This document shows, one piece after another, positions 8,459-17,339 of a stretch of 64,000 nucleotides of DNA. This stretch comes from a virus, in the IMG/VR virus record IMGVR_UViG_3300032116_000037, positions 62,001 through 126,000 of that record; one strand, written 5' to 3'. The notes under the pieces are model-generated. The model saw only the letters and a program-made list of their open reading frames with translations, was not told where the DNA came from and made no database searches. A program made the position numbers and the translations under genes. The first letter of the stretch is position 1; each line of letters starts with the position of its first letter.

Positions 8459-8828
8459 AAATTTAATTGGCGAAACTCTTGAGTATATTGATATAGACGA
8501 AGATAATAATCAAATTTTACTAACTACTAAAAGTGGTAAAAGAATTATGATTTATCATGGTCAAGATTGTTGTGAAAACGTTCGTATTGTTGATACAATC
8601 GGTAATTGGAATAATCTTATAGGTAAAGTAATCATTGATACTGATGAAGAAATTATTAGCTCTTCTGATAAAGATGGTTATGATTATAGAACTGAAATTA
8701 ATTTAACTTTTAAAGTAGATAGTGATACAGTTATTAGTAAATGGATAGGTGAGTCAAATGGCTACTACAGTGAAAACGTAGATATACAAGAGTTTTCAGT
8801 TTATGAATTATTAAAATATTTTGGATAA
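8448..8828 (+). CDS. Hypothetical protein
   Basis: 126 residues, acidic, beta-rich in appearance, with alternating hydrophobic strands such as QILLTTKSGKRIMIYH followed by a Cys pair (DCCENV). It resembles the small beta proteins of the DUF7448-like type found in phages (a 'hydrophobic strand - DCCE - V' pattern), but I cannot confirm the family. It overlaps the preceding gene by 11 bases. Confidence 0.55.
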   Translation: MNIKNLIGETLEYIDIDEDNNQILLTTKSGKRIMIYHGQDCCENVRIVDTIGNWNNLIGKVIIDTDEEIISSSDKDGYDYRTEINLTFKVDSDTVISKWIGESNGYYSENVDIQEFSVYELLKYFG

Positions 8829-8835
8829 GGGAAAA

Positions 8836-9126
8836 ATGGTTAATTATTTTGTAGGACTGCTTATTTATATAAGCCAAGGTTTTTTAGTTATATTGACTGG
8901 TGAGCCAGATATTATGTTCTGCGCCATGGCTTGGCAAAAAAGAAATGAAAGTAAATTTTGGTCTACATCAAGATATATTGTAGACAATTATGTGTGGCCA
9001 TTAAGTGTTTGGCGTTATGAAGGTATGACGCATTGTGAAAGTTGTTTTTGGGCTGAGCAAAAAAGATTAACTGAGCGTATTGAAGAATATGCAAAGTATA
9101 TAGCAGAAGGTAAACATAAGGACTAA
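8836..9126 (+). CDS. Hypothetical protein with hydrophobic N-terminus
   Basis: 96 residues if started at ATG 8836, which has GGGAAAA just upstream; a TTG 15 bases earlier overlaps the previous gene and is less likely. It begins with a hydrophobic stretch (YFVGLLIYISQGFLVIL) that could cross the membrane. The middle is Trp-rich (FCAMAWQKRNESKFW, YVWPLSVWRYEG) with a CESC motif. No family recognised. Confidence 0.5.
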   Translation: MVNYFVGLLIYISQGFLVILTGEPDIMFCAMAWQKRNESKFWSTSRYIVDNYVWPLSVWRYEGMTHCESCFWAEQKRLTERIEEYAKYIAEGKHKD

Positions 9127-9129
9127 AAC

Positions 9130-9321
9130 ATGAGAAAGTTAAAGAATTATATAGTTAATTTTACTTATTCAGATGGCCAAGTAAAAGAGGTCGCTATTAG
9201 CGCAATGAATAAGCAGACAGCAGAAAAAAAACTGCGCAAGCTGCATAGTGTAGCTGCTGTTAATAATATTGTAGAATCTACAGAAGAAAAAATAAATAAT
9301 AATGTTCCTTTTGATATATAA
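9130..9321 (+). CDS. Hypothetical small protein
   Basis: 63 residues. It has two strands (NYIVNFTYSDGQVKEVAI) followed by a helix rich in Lys (KQTAEKKLRKLH), a common small phage fold in which a beta hairpin packs on a helix. No function can be assigned. It is separated from its neighbours by 3 and 15 bases and is read with the thyX operon. Confidence 0.5.
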   Translation: MRKLKNYIVNFTYSDGQVKEVAISAMNKQTAEKKLRKLHSVAAVNNIVESTEEKINNNVPFDI

Positions 9322-9336
9322 TATAAAGGCTTCAAA

Positions 9337-10014
9337 TTGAAAAATTCAGTTGAATTATTAGGCTATTATGGTTCAGATGAAGTAATAGCTTGTAGCGCTT
9401 GGACTTCTACTAATCGTGAATTGACAGATGAAAAACGTGAGCGCATACCAAAGTTAATAAAAATGCTTTGGGAAAATGGCCATGAAACTCCTTTTGAAAA
9501 AGGCTCGGTCCATTTTCTAGTAAATTGTGATATAGCATCACATATTCATCTATTAAAACATAGAATTAGTAGCCTAAACGCTGAGTCTGCCCGATACAAA
9601 GAGTTAAAAGAAGATAAGTATTACTTGCCGGAAGATTGGAATAATATTAAAATATCACATTTAGATCTTGGCTCTCCATCAGACAGTTGGATAGATAGGT
9701 TAAAAGAATATACCGAAGAAGGAAATAGATTATATCATAAATGTCTTGAAGACCTAACGCCAGTTCTTGGTCGCAAGCGAGCAAAAGAATCGGCCCGTTT
9801 CTTCAAAACATACAACAGTCAGATTCAGGCCGATATAATGTTTAACATGCGCAGCTTTGCGAATTTCTTAAAATTAAGAAGATGCGAACACGCTCAGTTA
9901 GAGATTAAAATGATAGCCGATGAAATGTATAATATGGTTAAAAATATTGAAGGGCAGCCTTTTAAACATACTTTAGATGTTTGGGCTCAGACTGGGGTTA
10001 TTAAAAACATATAA
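9337..10014 (+). CDS. thyX: FAD-dependent thymidylate synthase ThyX
   Basis: 225 residues, typical of ThyX. It methylates dUMP to dTMP using methylenetetrahydrofolate, NADPH and FAD. The ThyX signature is present as KHRISSLNAES (74-84); the first Arg of the canonical RHRxxSxNxxS is Lys. The ETPFEKGSVHF segment and the C-terminal arginine-rich MRSFANFLKLRR region match the family. The start is TTG at 9337, placed 6 bases after AAAGG; no closer ATG would keep the conserved N-terminus. Together with the dNMP kinase it supplies dTTP for an AT-rich genome. Confidence 0.9.
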   Translation: MKNSVELLGYYGSDEVIACSAWTSTNRELTDEKRERIPKLIKMLWENGHETPFEKGSVHFLVNCDIASHIHLLKHRISSLNAESARYKELKEDKYYLPEDWNNIKISHLDLGSPSDSWIDRLKEYTEEGNRLYHKCLEDLTPVLGRKRAKESARFFKTYNSQIQADIMFNMRSFANFLKLRRCEHAQLEIKMIADEMYNMVKNIEGQPFKHTLDVWAQTGVIKNI

Positions 10015-10016
10015 TA

Positions 10017-11621
10017 ATGAAATATATACCTTTAAATTGTAAAACACATTATTCTGTAAGACAAGCGATGTCTAAACCCACAGATATCAAAACTAGATTA
10101 AATAAAATAGGTCTAGATTTGTGCGGTATTGCTGATTATAGTATTGTTAGCGGGGCGGTTAAATTTAAGGATTCAATCCCTAATGGTATTATAGGTACGG
10201 AAATTTGTGATTTAGCTGGAAATAAGACTTTAATATATGCTAAAAACTATGATGGTTGGAAGCAGTTGTTAAAAATTACTTCTGTAGCTAACAGTAAAAG
10301 CGATACTTGTCTTGACAGATATTTATTAGATGCGCTGATTACAAATGATTTACTAGTTATATATCTTTATGAGGAAAATAATCCTAAGCATAATTCTTAT
10401 TATGGTGTTGATTTAAACGCTGATAATTATGTTGAAATTAGAAGAATGGCTGCGGCAAAAAATAAAAAAACTGTCGCAGTTCATTCTTCTTTTTTCTCTT
10501 CTCCTGAAGATATAGAAGATTTTACAATATTATTATCTATCGCTCATAATATCTCTTCTGAGTTAGTAAGATCTGAATTTGCTGAAATCTATAATAAAAA
10601 GTATCATATCTTGTCTTATGAAGAAGCGTTAGAATATGGATACTTGGAACAGGAGTTGCAAAATACTCTAGAACTTGAGTTTGAAGAATATAAACTTAAC
10701 CGCAATCCTATGCTCCCAAAATTTACTGATAAAGGCGATTCAAGCGCTTTATTAAAACAAATTTGTGAAGAGAATTTAGTTGGAAAAGATGAAAGATACA
10801 AAAAACAACTAGATTATGAATTAGATGTTATAAATCAATACGGTTTAGCAGACTATTTCCTTATAGTTCAAGATGTTATTAAGTACACTAATACTAAACA
10901 TGGTATGTGTGGCATTAGAGGTTCTGGTGCTGGTTCAGTCATTTCATTTTTGTCTGGTATTACAGAAGTAGACCCAATTAAATATGGGTTATATTTTGAA
11001 AGATTTATTAATCCAGGTAGAATGTCTACTACCCATATTCAGCTTCCAGATATTGATATAGATGTCCCGGCTGAAGGGAGAGAGGACGTGATCGAATATA
11101 TTAAAGAAAAATATGGTAGAGATCGCGTAGGTCAAATTTTGACATACCAAAGAATTAAAACTCACGCCGCGTTAAAGGCGGTGTTCAGGTCTAATAATAA
11201 ATTAAGTTTTGATGAAGTCAATCAAATAACCAAGTTAATCCCAGACGAAGCTAAAGTAGCTGATAAATTAAAAGAGCATAACTATTCTTCACTTCTTTTG
11301 TATGCAATAGAAAATTCTCCTGAAGAATTCAGACAATGGGTTTATATTAATGATAGAGATGAAATTGATGGAGAATTTAAAAATGAGTTTAATCAAGCCC
11401 TTAGACTTGAAGGATTAAATTCTGCAAGATCAAAACATGCTGCCGGTGTAATTATAGGACAGGTGCCATTAGATGAAGTTTGCCCAATGATTTGGGACAA
11501 CTCAAGCAAATCTTTGATTTGCGGTATGGAAATGGGCGACCTTGAATCTTTAGGATGTATGAAATTAGACATTTTAGGTTTAAGACTGTTCGATAAATTA
11601 ATTGAAATCTTTGGAGAATAA
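10017..11621 (+). CDS. dnaE: DNA polymerase III alpha-like, N-terminal half (split DnaE)
   Basis: 534 residues covering the PHP-like domain and the first part of the polymerase palm. The nucleotidyltransferase region has GIRGSGAGSVISFLSG, the catalytic PDIDID (344-349), and the third carboxylate in MKLDILGLR (D518), 16 residues before the stop. The PHP domain is degenerate: the metal-binding HLHxHSxxS of DnaE is NCKTHYS here, so it has probably lost any nuclease activity. Translation ends just past the palm; the rest of the enzyme is encoded at 12475-13998. The two products must associate to form an active polymerase. The start is 2 bases after the thyX stop. Confidence 0.9.
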   Translation: MKYIPLNCKTHYSVRQAMSKPTDIKTRLNKIGLDLCGIADYSIVSGAVKFKDSIPNGIIGTEICDLAGNKTLIYAKNYDGWKQLLKITSVANSKSDTCLDRYLLDALITNDLLVIYLYEENNPKHNSYYGVDLNADNYVEIRRMAAAKNKKTVAVHSSFFSSPEDIEDFTILLSIAHNISSELVRSEFAEIYNKKYHILSYEEALEYGYLEQELQNTLELEFEEYKLNRNPMLPKFTDKGDSSALLKQICEENLVGKDERYKKQLDYELDVINQYGLADYFLIVQDVIKYTNTKHGMCGIRGSGAGSVISFLSGITEVDPIKYGLYFERFINPGRMSTTHIQLPDIDIDVPAEGREDVIEYIKEKYGRDRVGQILTYQRIKTHAALKAVFRSNNKLSFDEVNQITKLIPDEAKVADKLKEHNYSSLLLYAIENSPEEFRQWVYINDRDEIDGEFKNEFNQALRLEGLNSARSKHAAGVIIGQVPLDEVCPMIWDNSSKSLICGMEMGDLESLGCMKLDILGLRLFDKLIEIFGE

Positions 11622-11622
11622 T

Positions 11623-11811
11623 ATGGTCTTTAAAGAACTAGCAGTTGGTGATTTATTCACAACAAATAATAATCAAGATATAGTTTATAAAAAGATAGAG
11701 CCACAAAAAAGAAACCCAAGAGGGTGTGGTTGCGATAAGGTAAATGCTGAAAATACGGCCGATAATACAAGGTTGAAATTTTCAGATTTTATGACAGTGC
11801 AAAAGATATAG
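11623..11811 (+). CDS. Small hypothetical protein between the dnaE halves
   Basis: 62 residues from ATG 11623, preceded by GGAG 8 bases upstream; an in-frame TTG at 11602 would overlap dnaE. It begins VFKELAVGDLFTT and ends LKFSDFMTVQKI, a pattern seen in short phage proteins that open with FKxLxVGDxF. There is a GCGC motif in the middle. Not an intein or endonuclease by any motif I can see. Its position inside the split polymerase locus may be incidental. Confidence 0.6.
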   Translation: MVFKELAVGDLFTTNNNQDIVYKKIEPQKRNPRGCGCDKVNAENTADNTRLKFSDFMTVQKI

Positions 11812-11818
11812 GATAATT

Positions 11819-12502
11819 ATGGATAGTACAATAATAGTATTTGATTTTGAAACAACTCATTTGGACGCTGGAACCGCCGCGTGTGATGCAATAGAGTTGG
11901 CGGCTTGCGCGATTCACTCTAAAACTTTAGAAATTGTGAAAGACAGCGAATTTTTTGTAAATATTAGGCCAGATAATATAGAAGACCCAGATTATTACAA
12001 GAATCATAAGTCTACTATAGACTGGCATGTTGGTTTACAAAAAGGTAATACTGTAGATAGACTGATTGAAAAGTGGAAGGCTGGTACTCCTGAGAAACAA
12101 GCGTGGAAAATGTTCCATGATTATGTTAACCAGTATAATCACACTAAAACTTGGCGAACAGCGCCAATCGCAGCTGGTACAAATATTTCTGATTTCGATT
12201 TAAAGATTTATGATTATTTAAATCAAAAACATAAGATGAAACCTTGTTTTCATAAGAGGGATAAGATAGATATTAAAGATTTATGTTTTTATTGGTTCGC
12301 GTTTAATCCAGACCCACCAAAATCTTTTAAAATGGATGATTTAAGACCTTATTTTGCTCTTGGTACAGAAAAAGCTCATAATGCATTGTTTGACGTACAA
12401 CAAGAAGCAACTATTATATCTAATTTCTTAAAAGTGTTTAAGAAGTATGGTAAGCAAGTAACATTAAGAGGAATGTGCGGAAAAACTGCAAGCGCTTATT
12501 AA
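11819..12502 (+). CDS. DnaQ-like DEDDh 3'-5' exonuclease
   Basis: 227 residues. Exo I is FDFETTHLD (Asp-x-Glu), Exo II lies in AGTNISDFDLKIYDYL, and Exo III is KAHNALFDVQQEA with the His of the DEDDh subtype. This is the fold of the Pol III epsilon proofreading subunit. It lies between the two dnaE halves, so it very likely proofreads for that polymerase, whose PHP domain looks inactive. The start at 11819 follows GGATAA. The last 28 bases overlap the second dnaE half in another frame. Confidence 0.88.
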   Translation: MDSTIIVFDFETTHLDAGTAACDAIELAACAIHSKTLEIVKDSEFFVNIRPDNIEDPDYYKNHKSTIDWHVGLQKGNTVDRLIEKWKAGTPEKQAWKMFHDYVNQYNHTKTWRTAPIAAGTNISDFDLKIYDYLNQKHKMKPCFHKRDKIDIKDLCFYWFAFNPDPPKSFKMDDLRPYFALGTEKAHNALFDVQQEATIISNFLKVFKKYGKQVTLRGMCGKTASAY

Positions 12503-13998
12503 TAAATATTATGGAAATTGATTATAATTACGGACCTGCTTGGGATTTGATATGTTCCGGCAATACTATTGGTATTTTCCAATTAGAAAGTAGTATTGGC
12601 CAACATTATAGTAAACTTATTAAGCCAAGAAGTATAGAAGAATTGGCAGACGTTATCAGTCTAATTAGACCTGGTTGTCTTCAAGCATATATGGAAGATG
12701 GTAAAAATCTTACAGAACATTATGCAATGCGCAAGCATGGTCATGAAGAAGCCTCGTATCTAATTCCTCAATTAGAATCTGTATTGAAAGATACTTATGG
12801 TATCTTAGTATATCAAGAACAAGCAATTTCTATCGGTACAAAACTGGCTGGTTTATCTCCTGGCGATGCTGATTATTATATTAGAAAAGTCATCGGTAAA
12901 AAGAAAACTGATATGATAGAGCAAACTGTCAAGTTAATTCTAGATGGTTTTAAAAAGAATGGTATTAACGAGAAGAAAGGCTTAGAGTTAGTTAATTGGA
13001 TTAAAGCAGGTCAACGCTATTCGTTTAATAAGTCTCACGCAGTCGCGTTCGCATATCATTCATATAAATCAGCTTACGCAAAAGCTTTAAAGATGGAAAA
13101 GTTTTTCCAAGTTTATTTAAAGCACGCGAAGCATAAAATTAAACCGAAGATAGAAATTAGAAAGATAGTGCAAAATGCACGCGCCTCTGAAATAGATATA
13201 GGCCAGCCAGACATCAGACTTAAAAATAAAGAGTTTGATATTATTAATGGTAAAATTCATGTTGGCATAACTGATATAAAAGGTGTAGGAGATAGAATCT
13301 ATACTATCATAGAGCAGTCTGAGATACCAGACACTTGGTTTGGGTTTTTGACAAACTTGGCACCTAAATTAAAAAGCTCAGCAATTCCATTAATTCAAGC
13401 CGGATGTTGTGATTTCTATCATTTAGATAGGAAAAGAATGGAGTATGAGGTCAAGATTTTTGAGCGATTTTCGGATTTAGAAAAAAAGAAAATTAAAGAT
13501 TTAAGCAAGCCAGATTTACTTTCATCTGTATCTATGGCTGTTGATACTTTGAAATTAGCTAAAAATAGAAAAATTGTATTTGAGGCAGCTTTAAAGGATT
13601 TAGAACAACCGGCCTATACTTTAGAATATAGTTGCGAACAACTAGAAAAAATGGAAATTGACCTGATTGGCGCTCCTTTGTCTTGTACTAGATTAGATGG
13701 TAATATTAAAACAGCAGTAACAAATGTATACTGTATTGATGTTATAAAAGGAAATATTCCTAAAAAGGCTATTTTGGCTGGTATAGTTAGGGAGCCACGA
13801 TTTATCAAAACTAAAAAAGGTGATGATATGTGCTTCTTTAGTTTAGAAGATCATACAGGAACAGTATCAGATTTAGTTGCATTTAAAGAATGTGTGGAAG
13901 AATATAGATATAATATAGTTGAAGATTTAACTGTATTAGTTGAGGGCGTTAAATCAAATAAAGGAACTCTAATTATAAACAGAGTAATAGAAATATAA
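12475..13998 (+). CDS. dnaE: DNA polymerase III alpha-like, C-terminal half (split DnaE)
   Basis: 507 residues from a GTG at 12475 that follows AAGAGGA; an ATG at 12511 has no SD. The sequence resumes DnaE at the linker after the palm: NTIGIFQLESS, then the fingers (VISLIRPG, YQEQAISIGTKLAGLSPGDAD) and SFNKSHAVAFAYHSY. A helix-hairpin-helix follows (GITDIKGVGDRI), and the end is an OB fold (ILAGIVREPRFIKTKKGDD ... SDLVAF). There is no tau-binding domain. Both halves together give about 1,040 residues, close to a compact full-length DnaE. The SFNKSH motif, where cyanobacterial split DnaE inteins insert, is uninterrupted, so this split is of a different kind. Confidence 0.9.
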   Translation: MRKNCKRLLINIMEIDYNYGPAWDLICSGNTIGIFQLESSIGQHYSKLIKPRSIEELADVISLIRPGCLQAYMEDGKNLTEHYAMRKHGHEEASYLIPQLESVLKDTYGILVYQEQAISIGTKLAGLSPGDADYYIRKVIGKKKTDMIEQTVKLILDGFKKNGINEKKGLELVNWIKAGQRYSFNKSHAVAFAYHSYKSAYAKALKMEKFFQVYLKHAKHKIKPKIEIRKIVQNARASEIDIGQPDIRLKNKEFDIINGKIHVGITDIKGVGDRIYTIIEQSEIPDTWFGFLTNLAPKLKSSAIPLIQAGCCDFYHLDRKRMEYEVKIFERFSDLEKKKIKDLSKPDLLSSVSMAVDTLKLAKNRKIVFEAALKDLEQPAYTLEYSCEQLEKMEIDLIGAPLSCTRLDGNIKTAVTNVYCIDVIKGNIPKKAILAGIVREPRFIKTKKGDDMCFFSLEDHTGTVSDLVAFKECVEEYRYNIVEDLTVLVEGVKSNKGTLIINRVIEI

Positions 13999-15602
13999 TG
14001 GAAAAGAGAATATTATTATTAAATGAAGCCTCAATGTTTAATAGCGGGCTTGGTAAATATGGGAAGAATCTTTTATTTAAATTAAAAGAAAGAGGATATA
14101 AAGTCGCAGAGCTGGGTTTCGGCGCAGGTGTCAACCCTCCTAATGACCAAGATATTCCTTGGCGCACCTATTATAATGAGGTGCTAGATTCCGACCCAAG
14201 AAAGCAAGTTTATAATCAAGATCCAGATAATAGATTTGGTAAGTGGAGATTCGAAAAAACTCTACTTGATTTTAAACCACATTATGTTTTATCTATTTTA
14301 GACCCATGGAATACAATGTTTATTCCTAAGTCGCCTATGAGAAAGTATTTTAACTACATTTTTATGCCTACATTTGACTCCTTTCCAGTGAAAGAAGAGT
14401 GGATGTCTAGCATAGCCGATGCTGATAGAGTGCTTACTTATAGTGATTGGGCCGCTAAAAAGTGTCCGATACCTATATTTGGAACACCTAAATACGGCGT
14501 GAATGGATTAGAATTTTTCCCTGTGCAGAATAAGAAAATGCACAAGTCAAGATTTGGAATAAATTCCAATAAAACTATAATTGGAAGCATTATGAAAAAT
14601 CAACCTAGAAAAAAGATAGCTGATTTATTTAGAATGTATAAAATGATTCTAGATAAAAATCCTAATACTATGTTGTATTTACACGCGGAGTGGCCAGGTA
14701 AAAATCCTTGGAATATACCAAAGTTATTACTAGAGTATGAAATACAAAATCATGTATTATTAACATACTACTGTATTTCATGTGAAAAGTTTTATCCATC
14801 AGTATACCAAGGTGATTGCGCTCCATGCCAACATTGCTATAGAAATGCCGCTTATATAAAAAGCTCAGCATATTCTATATCTGACACTAGTTTTAATGAT
14901 ATATATAATCTTTTTGATTTATATGTACAATATTCTAATTCAGAAGGCGCGGGCATGCCAGTCGCGGAAGCTGCTTATTGTGGTTTGCCAACATTTGTTG
15001 TAGACTATACTGCAATGGAAGATTATAAAAATACTATAAGTTCTATTCCTTTACCAATATTAGATGATAGTTGGGATATGCAGATAGATGCTTATAGAGC
15101 TTTAGTTGATAATAAAAAATCTGCGGAAATTATTTTAGATTATATTGATAAAGGTAGCGATGTTCTTCAAGCTTGTGGAGATAGATCTAGAGCACAAGCT
15201 TTAGAAATATATAATTGGGATAGAGTTGCTGATGAATGGGAAAAGGCTATAGAGTCTATACCATTAAATGATAAATGGAATAATAAAATTGATTATATAA
15301 CAACTAAACTAGCAGATAATAGTTCTCCAACTGATATAGCTTTTTTTATAAAGAGAATTATGAAAATTAATGACCCAGTATCTTTATTAGGAATTCATGA
15401 GTCAGTTATTAATAAAGAAGTTGTTAATAAATATATGGTTAAAAATGATCCACAAAGAGTTGTTAAAGATTTAAATAATTGGATCGATTATTATAACAAA
15501 TGTGAAAATATAAGAACTGGGCTAGAAACTCAAATTGAAGAAGATTTTATAGAATATGCGCACGTAAAGGAAAAAGTCCATGAAGATAACAATATCTCTT
15601 GA
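13998..15602 (+). CDS. GT-B glycosyltransferase (GT4-like) with zinc-ribbon insertion
   Basis: 534 residues. The C-terminal Rossmann domain has the GT4 EX7E motif in NSEGAGMPVAEAAYCGLP (E316, E324), which binds the sugar nucleotide. A Cys cluster (C259, C262, C274, C277, C280) inserted before that motif looks like a zinc ribbon. The final 120 residues are helical with no clear domain. It would transfer a sugar from a nucleotide donor; the acceptor is unknown. The start overlaps the dnaE stop by one base, so the sugar genes continue the replication operon. Confidence 0.82.
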   Translation: MEKRILLLNEASMFNSGLGKYGKNLLFKLKERGYKVAELGFGAGVNPPNDQDIPWRTYYNEVLDSDPRKQVYNQDPDNRFGKWRFEKTLLDFKPHYVLSILDPWNTMFIPKSPMRKYFNYIFMPTFDSFPVKEEWMSSIADADRVLTYSDWAAKKCPIPIFGTPKYGVNGLEFFPVQNKKMHKSRFGINSNKTIIGSIMKNQPRKKIADLFRMYKMILDKNPNTMLYLHAEWPGKNPWNIPKLLLEYEIQNHVLLTYYCISCEKFYPSVYQGDCAPCQHCYRNAAYIKSSAYSISDTSFNDIYNLFDLYVQYSNSEGAGMPVAEAAYCGLPTFVVDYTAMEDYKNTISSIPLPILDDSWDMQIDAYRALVDNKKSAEIILDYIDKGSDVLQACGDRSRAQALEIYNWDRVADEWEKAIESIPLNDKWNNKIDYITTKLADNSSPTDIAFFIKRIMKINDPVSLLGIHESVINKEVVNKYMVKNDPQRVVKDLNNWIDYYNKCENIRTGLETQIEEDFIEYAHVKEKVHEDNNIS

Positions 15603-15984
15603 AAATGATTATAAGGGTGATCCTACTGAAATTTTTGAAAAGATAAAAAGGAAAGCGAAAAAAATTACAGAAGTTTATTTATTAGGTTTTAGCCAAAGTG
15701 ATAAGCAAATAGAGCGTTTTGCAAAAACAAAAAAGATAAATGTTACTACTAAACTCCCTAATTGGGACGATGTAGATATTAAGGGTGCTTCTGTCAAAAC
15801 TAAAGTTGATAAAGATGGAAAAGAAAAACAATACAACGCTAGAGCAGGCTTCCAGCGCAACGAGGAAGTTATTGCTAATACAGATATCCTCGTATGGCAA
15901 GGTGCTCCGAAAGATTATAGAGCAGATATATTGGAAAAAGCGCGGTTAGCTAATATAGAGATTATTTATTTAGATGAGGTGTAA
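15580..15984 (+). CDS. Rossmann-like protein, possibly SLOG/DUF2493 type
   Basis: 134 residues with two recognisable parts: an N-terminal strand-helix unit (ITEVYLLGFSQSDKQIERFA) and a C-terminal segment AGFQRNEEVIANTDILVWQG. In that segment the order 'aG..RN..i....D.li..' matches the nucleotide-binding half of SLOG/DUF2493 proteins. These bind nucleotides or sugar nucleotides. It overlaps the glycosyltransferase gene by 23 bases and ends just before the Nudix gene. The fold call is tentative. Confidence 0.5.
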   Translation: MKITISLENDYKGDPTEIFEKIKRKAKKITEVYLLGFSQSDKQIERFAKTKKINVTTKLPNWDDVDIKGASVKTKVDKDGKEKQYNARAGFQRNEEVIANTDILVWQGAPKDYRADILEKARLANIEIIYLDEV

Positions 15985-15985
15985 G

Positions 15986-16609
15986 ATGCAAGAAGAAGTA
16001 ATGGTTGTAAGTAGAGAAATATTTGATGATGCTGGCGCTTTTCAAGGCTTCTCGTCAGACCTAGAAAAAATAGGTCAGATTTTAGATTCTAAGAATATTT
16101 CTTTTATGCCTAGAGATGAAATGGAAAAAGACCCTTCTTATAAACAAATAATTCCTTATTGCGTGTTTGGAGTTTTTAAAGAAGGGATCCCATACTTATT
16201 CTCTTATACTAGAGGCTCAAAAGGTGGAGAAAATAGGCTACATGCTAAAAAGAGTATAGGTGTAGGAGGTCATATTAATCCTATTGATTCTAACCATATA
16301 GGAGATAAGCCATCTGATATTTATGTTAATGGAATGATGCGCGAGCTTCAAGAAGAGGTTGGTTTATACTCAGGTTTTGCGCGCAAGACTATTGGGTTAG
16401 TAAATGATGATGAGGATGACGTCGGAAAAGTCCATTTGGGCGTAGTAGAGATGTTTGAGTTGGAAAACCTATTTTTAGCCATAAAAGACGAAGCGCTAGA
16501 AAGTGGTAATTTTATCCCATTAGAAGAAATTTTACAGGATAAAGATAGTTATGAAAATTGGTCAAAACTGGTTTTGGAGTATATAGATGGCTACATTAAT
16601 AATAAGTGA
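15986..16609 (+). CDS. Nudix hydrolase
   Basis: 207 residues from ATG 15986 (preceded by GAGGTG); an ATG 12 bases earlier is less likely. The Nudix box is spread around a loop: GVGGHINPID, then about 18 residues, then MMRELQEEVGL, which supplies the RExxEExGL catalytic helix. Nudix enzymes hydrolyse nucleoside diphosphates linked to another group. In this setting the substrate could be a sugar nucleotide, an NAD-like cofactor or an mRNA cap-like end; none can be chosen from sequence. Confidence 0.8.
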   Translation: MQEEVMVVSREIFDDAGAFQGFSSDLEKIGQILDSKNISFMPRDEMEKDPSYKQIIPYCVFGVFKEGIPYLFSYTRGSKGGENRLHAKKSIGVGGHINPIDSNHIGDKPSDIYVNGMMRELQEEVGLYSGFARKTIGLVNDDEDDVGKVHLGVVEMFELENLFLAIKDEALESGNFIPLEEILQDKDSYENWSKLVLEYIDGYINNK

Positions 16610-17339
16610 GCAAGACAGTAGCCTTAATGCGTTAATAGAGGCCCTTAGCGCTTCATTAGACGCGACTTCGTGTACGATTTATACTGGAAGACCAGTAGAT
16701 AAGAATTATGTCGGCACAAGCCAAATATACGAAAATTATGACTCTACCATCCAAATCTTACCTCCAGAGGAAATGTATCAATTTCCTGGCAAAAAGAATA
16801 TAGCTCTGGTAAAGTCAAAGCTCGCAAATGACGATAAGCACTTTCTTAAAAAGTTTGACTTGGTATTACCAATAGAAAGACCTTTAGATTCGGCCATTTA
16901 TACAAAAACTGAGCAGTTATTCAATCACAAAAATGAACGTCTAAGATTATATTATGAGGAAGATGATAATGCTTATGAAGTATTAAAAGCTTATTATTCT
17001 GAATTTGTTAGGGATGAAAGTGTAATATTGTATTATATTGGTGATAATTATGATGATCATGGTAAGTATGTAAAGAAAATCTTAGATAAAGATAATTATC
17101 CACATACTATGGTATTTAATAATGCTTTGTATCATAATAAAGTATCAATCTTGCAAAATGCAAATGCTACGCTTACTGAAAACGAGGAAGCTATTTTTTA
17201 TAGCAAGCCATATATTTGGTATAATCAAATGCGCAATGCATGGCTTTCATTAAAAGATTTTGAAAATAATAGAGAGTTTGTTAAAAACCCAGATTGTAAT
17301 GAAATGATTAAGAGGATTAAATGCGCATTAGAAACGTAG
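16587..17339 (+). CDS. Hypothetical protein, Rossmann-like
   Basis: 250 residues, start with GGAG upstream. Alternating strands and helices (LIISEQDSSLNALIEALSASL, KKFDLVLPIERPLD, VILYYIGDNYDDHGKYVKKIL) suggest two Rossmann-like domains, as in GT-B enzymes. No glycosyltransferase signature is visible. It lies between Nudix and glycosyltransferase-like genes and overlaps both neighbours, so it is probably part of the same sugar-related unit. Confidence 0.5.
   Translation: MATLIISEQDSSLNALIEALSASLDATSCTIYTGRPVDKNYVGTSQIYENYDSTIQILPPEEMYQFPGKKNIALVKSKLANDDKHFLKKFDLVLPIERPLDSAIYTKTEQLFNHKNERLRLYYEEDDNAYEVLKAYYSEFVRDESVILYYIGDNYDDHGKYVKKILDKDNYPHTMVFNNALYHNKVSILQNANATLTENEEAIFYSKPYIWYNQMRNAWLSLKDFENNREFVKNPDCNEMIKRIKCALET

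Noticed and set aside
11622-12474. Intron or split intein between the dnaE halves
   Set aside because: The interval is coding throughout, and no Hint motifs or intron core could be seen at either junction.
10017-13998. Sequencing frameshift explaining the split dnaE
   Set aside because: The halves are separated by 850 bases holding two complete genes with their own SD sequences, which a frameshift cannot produce.
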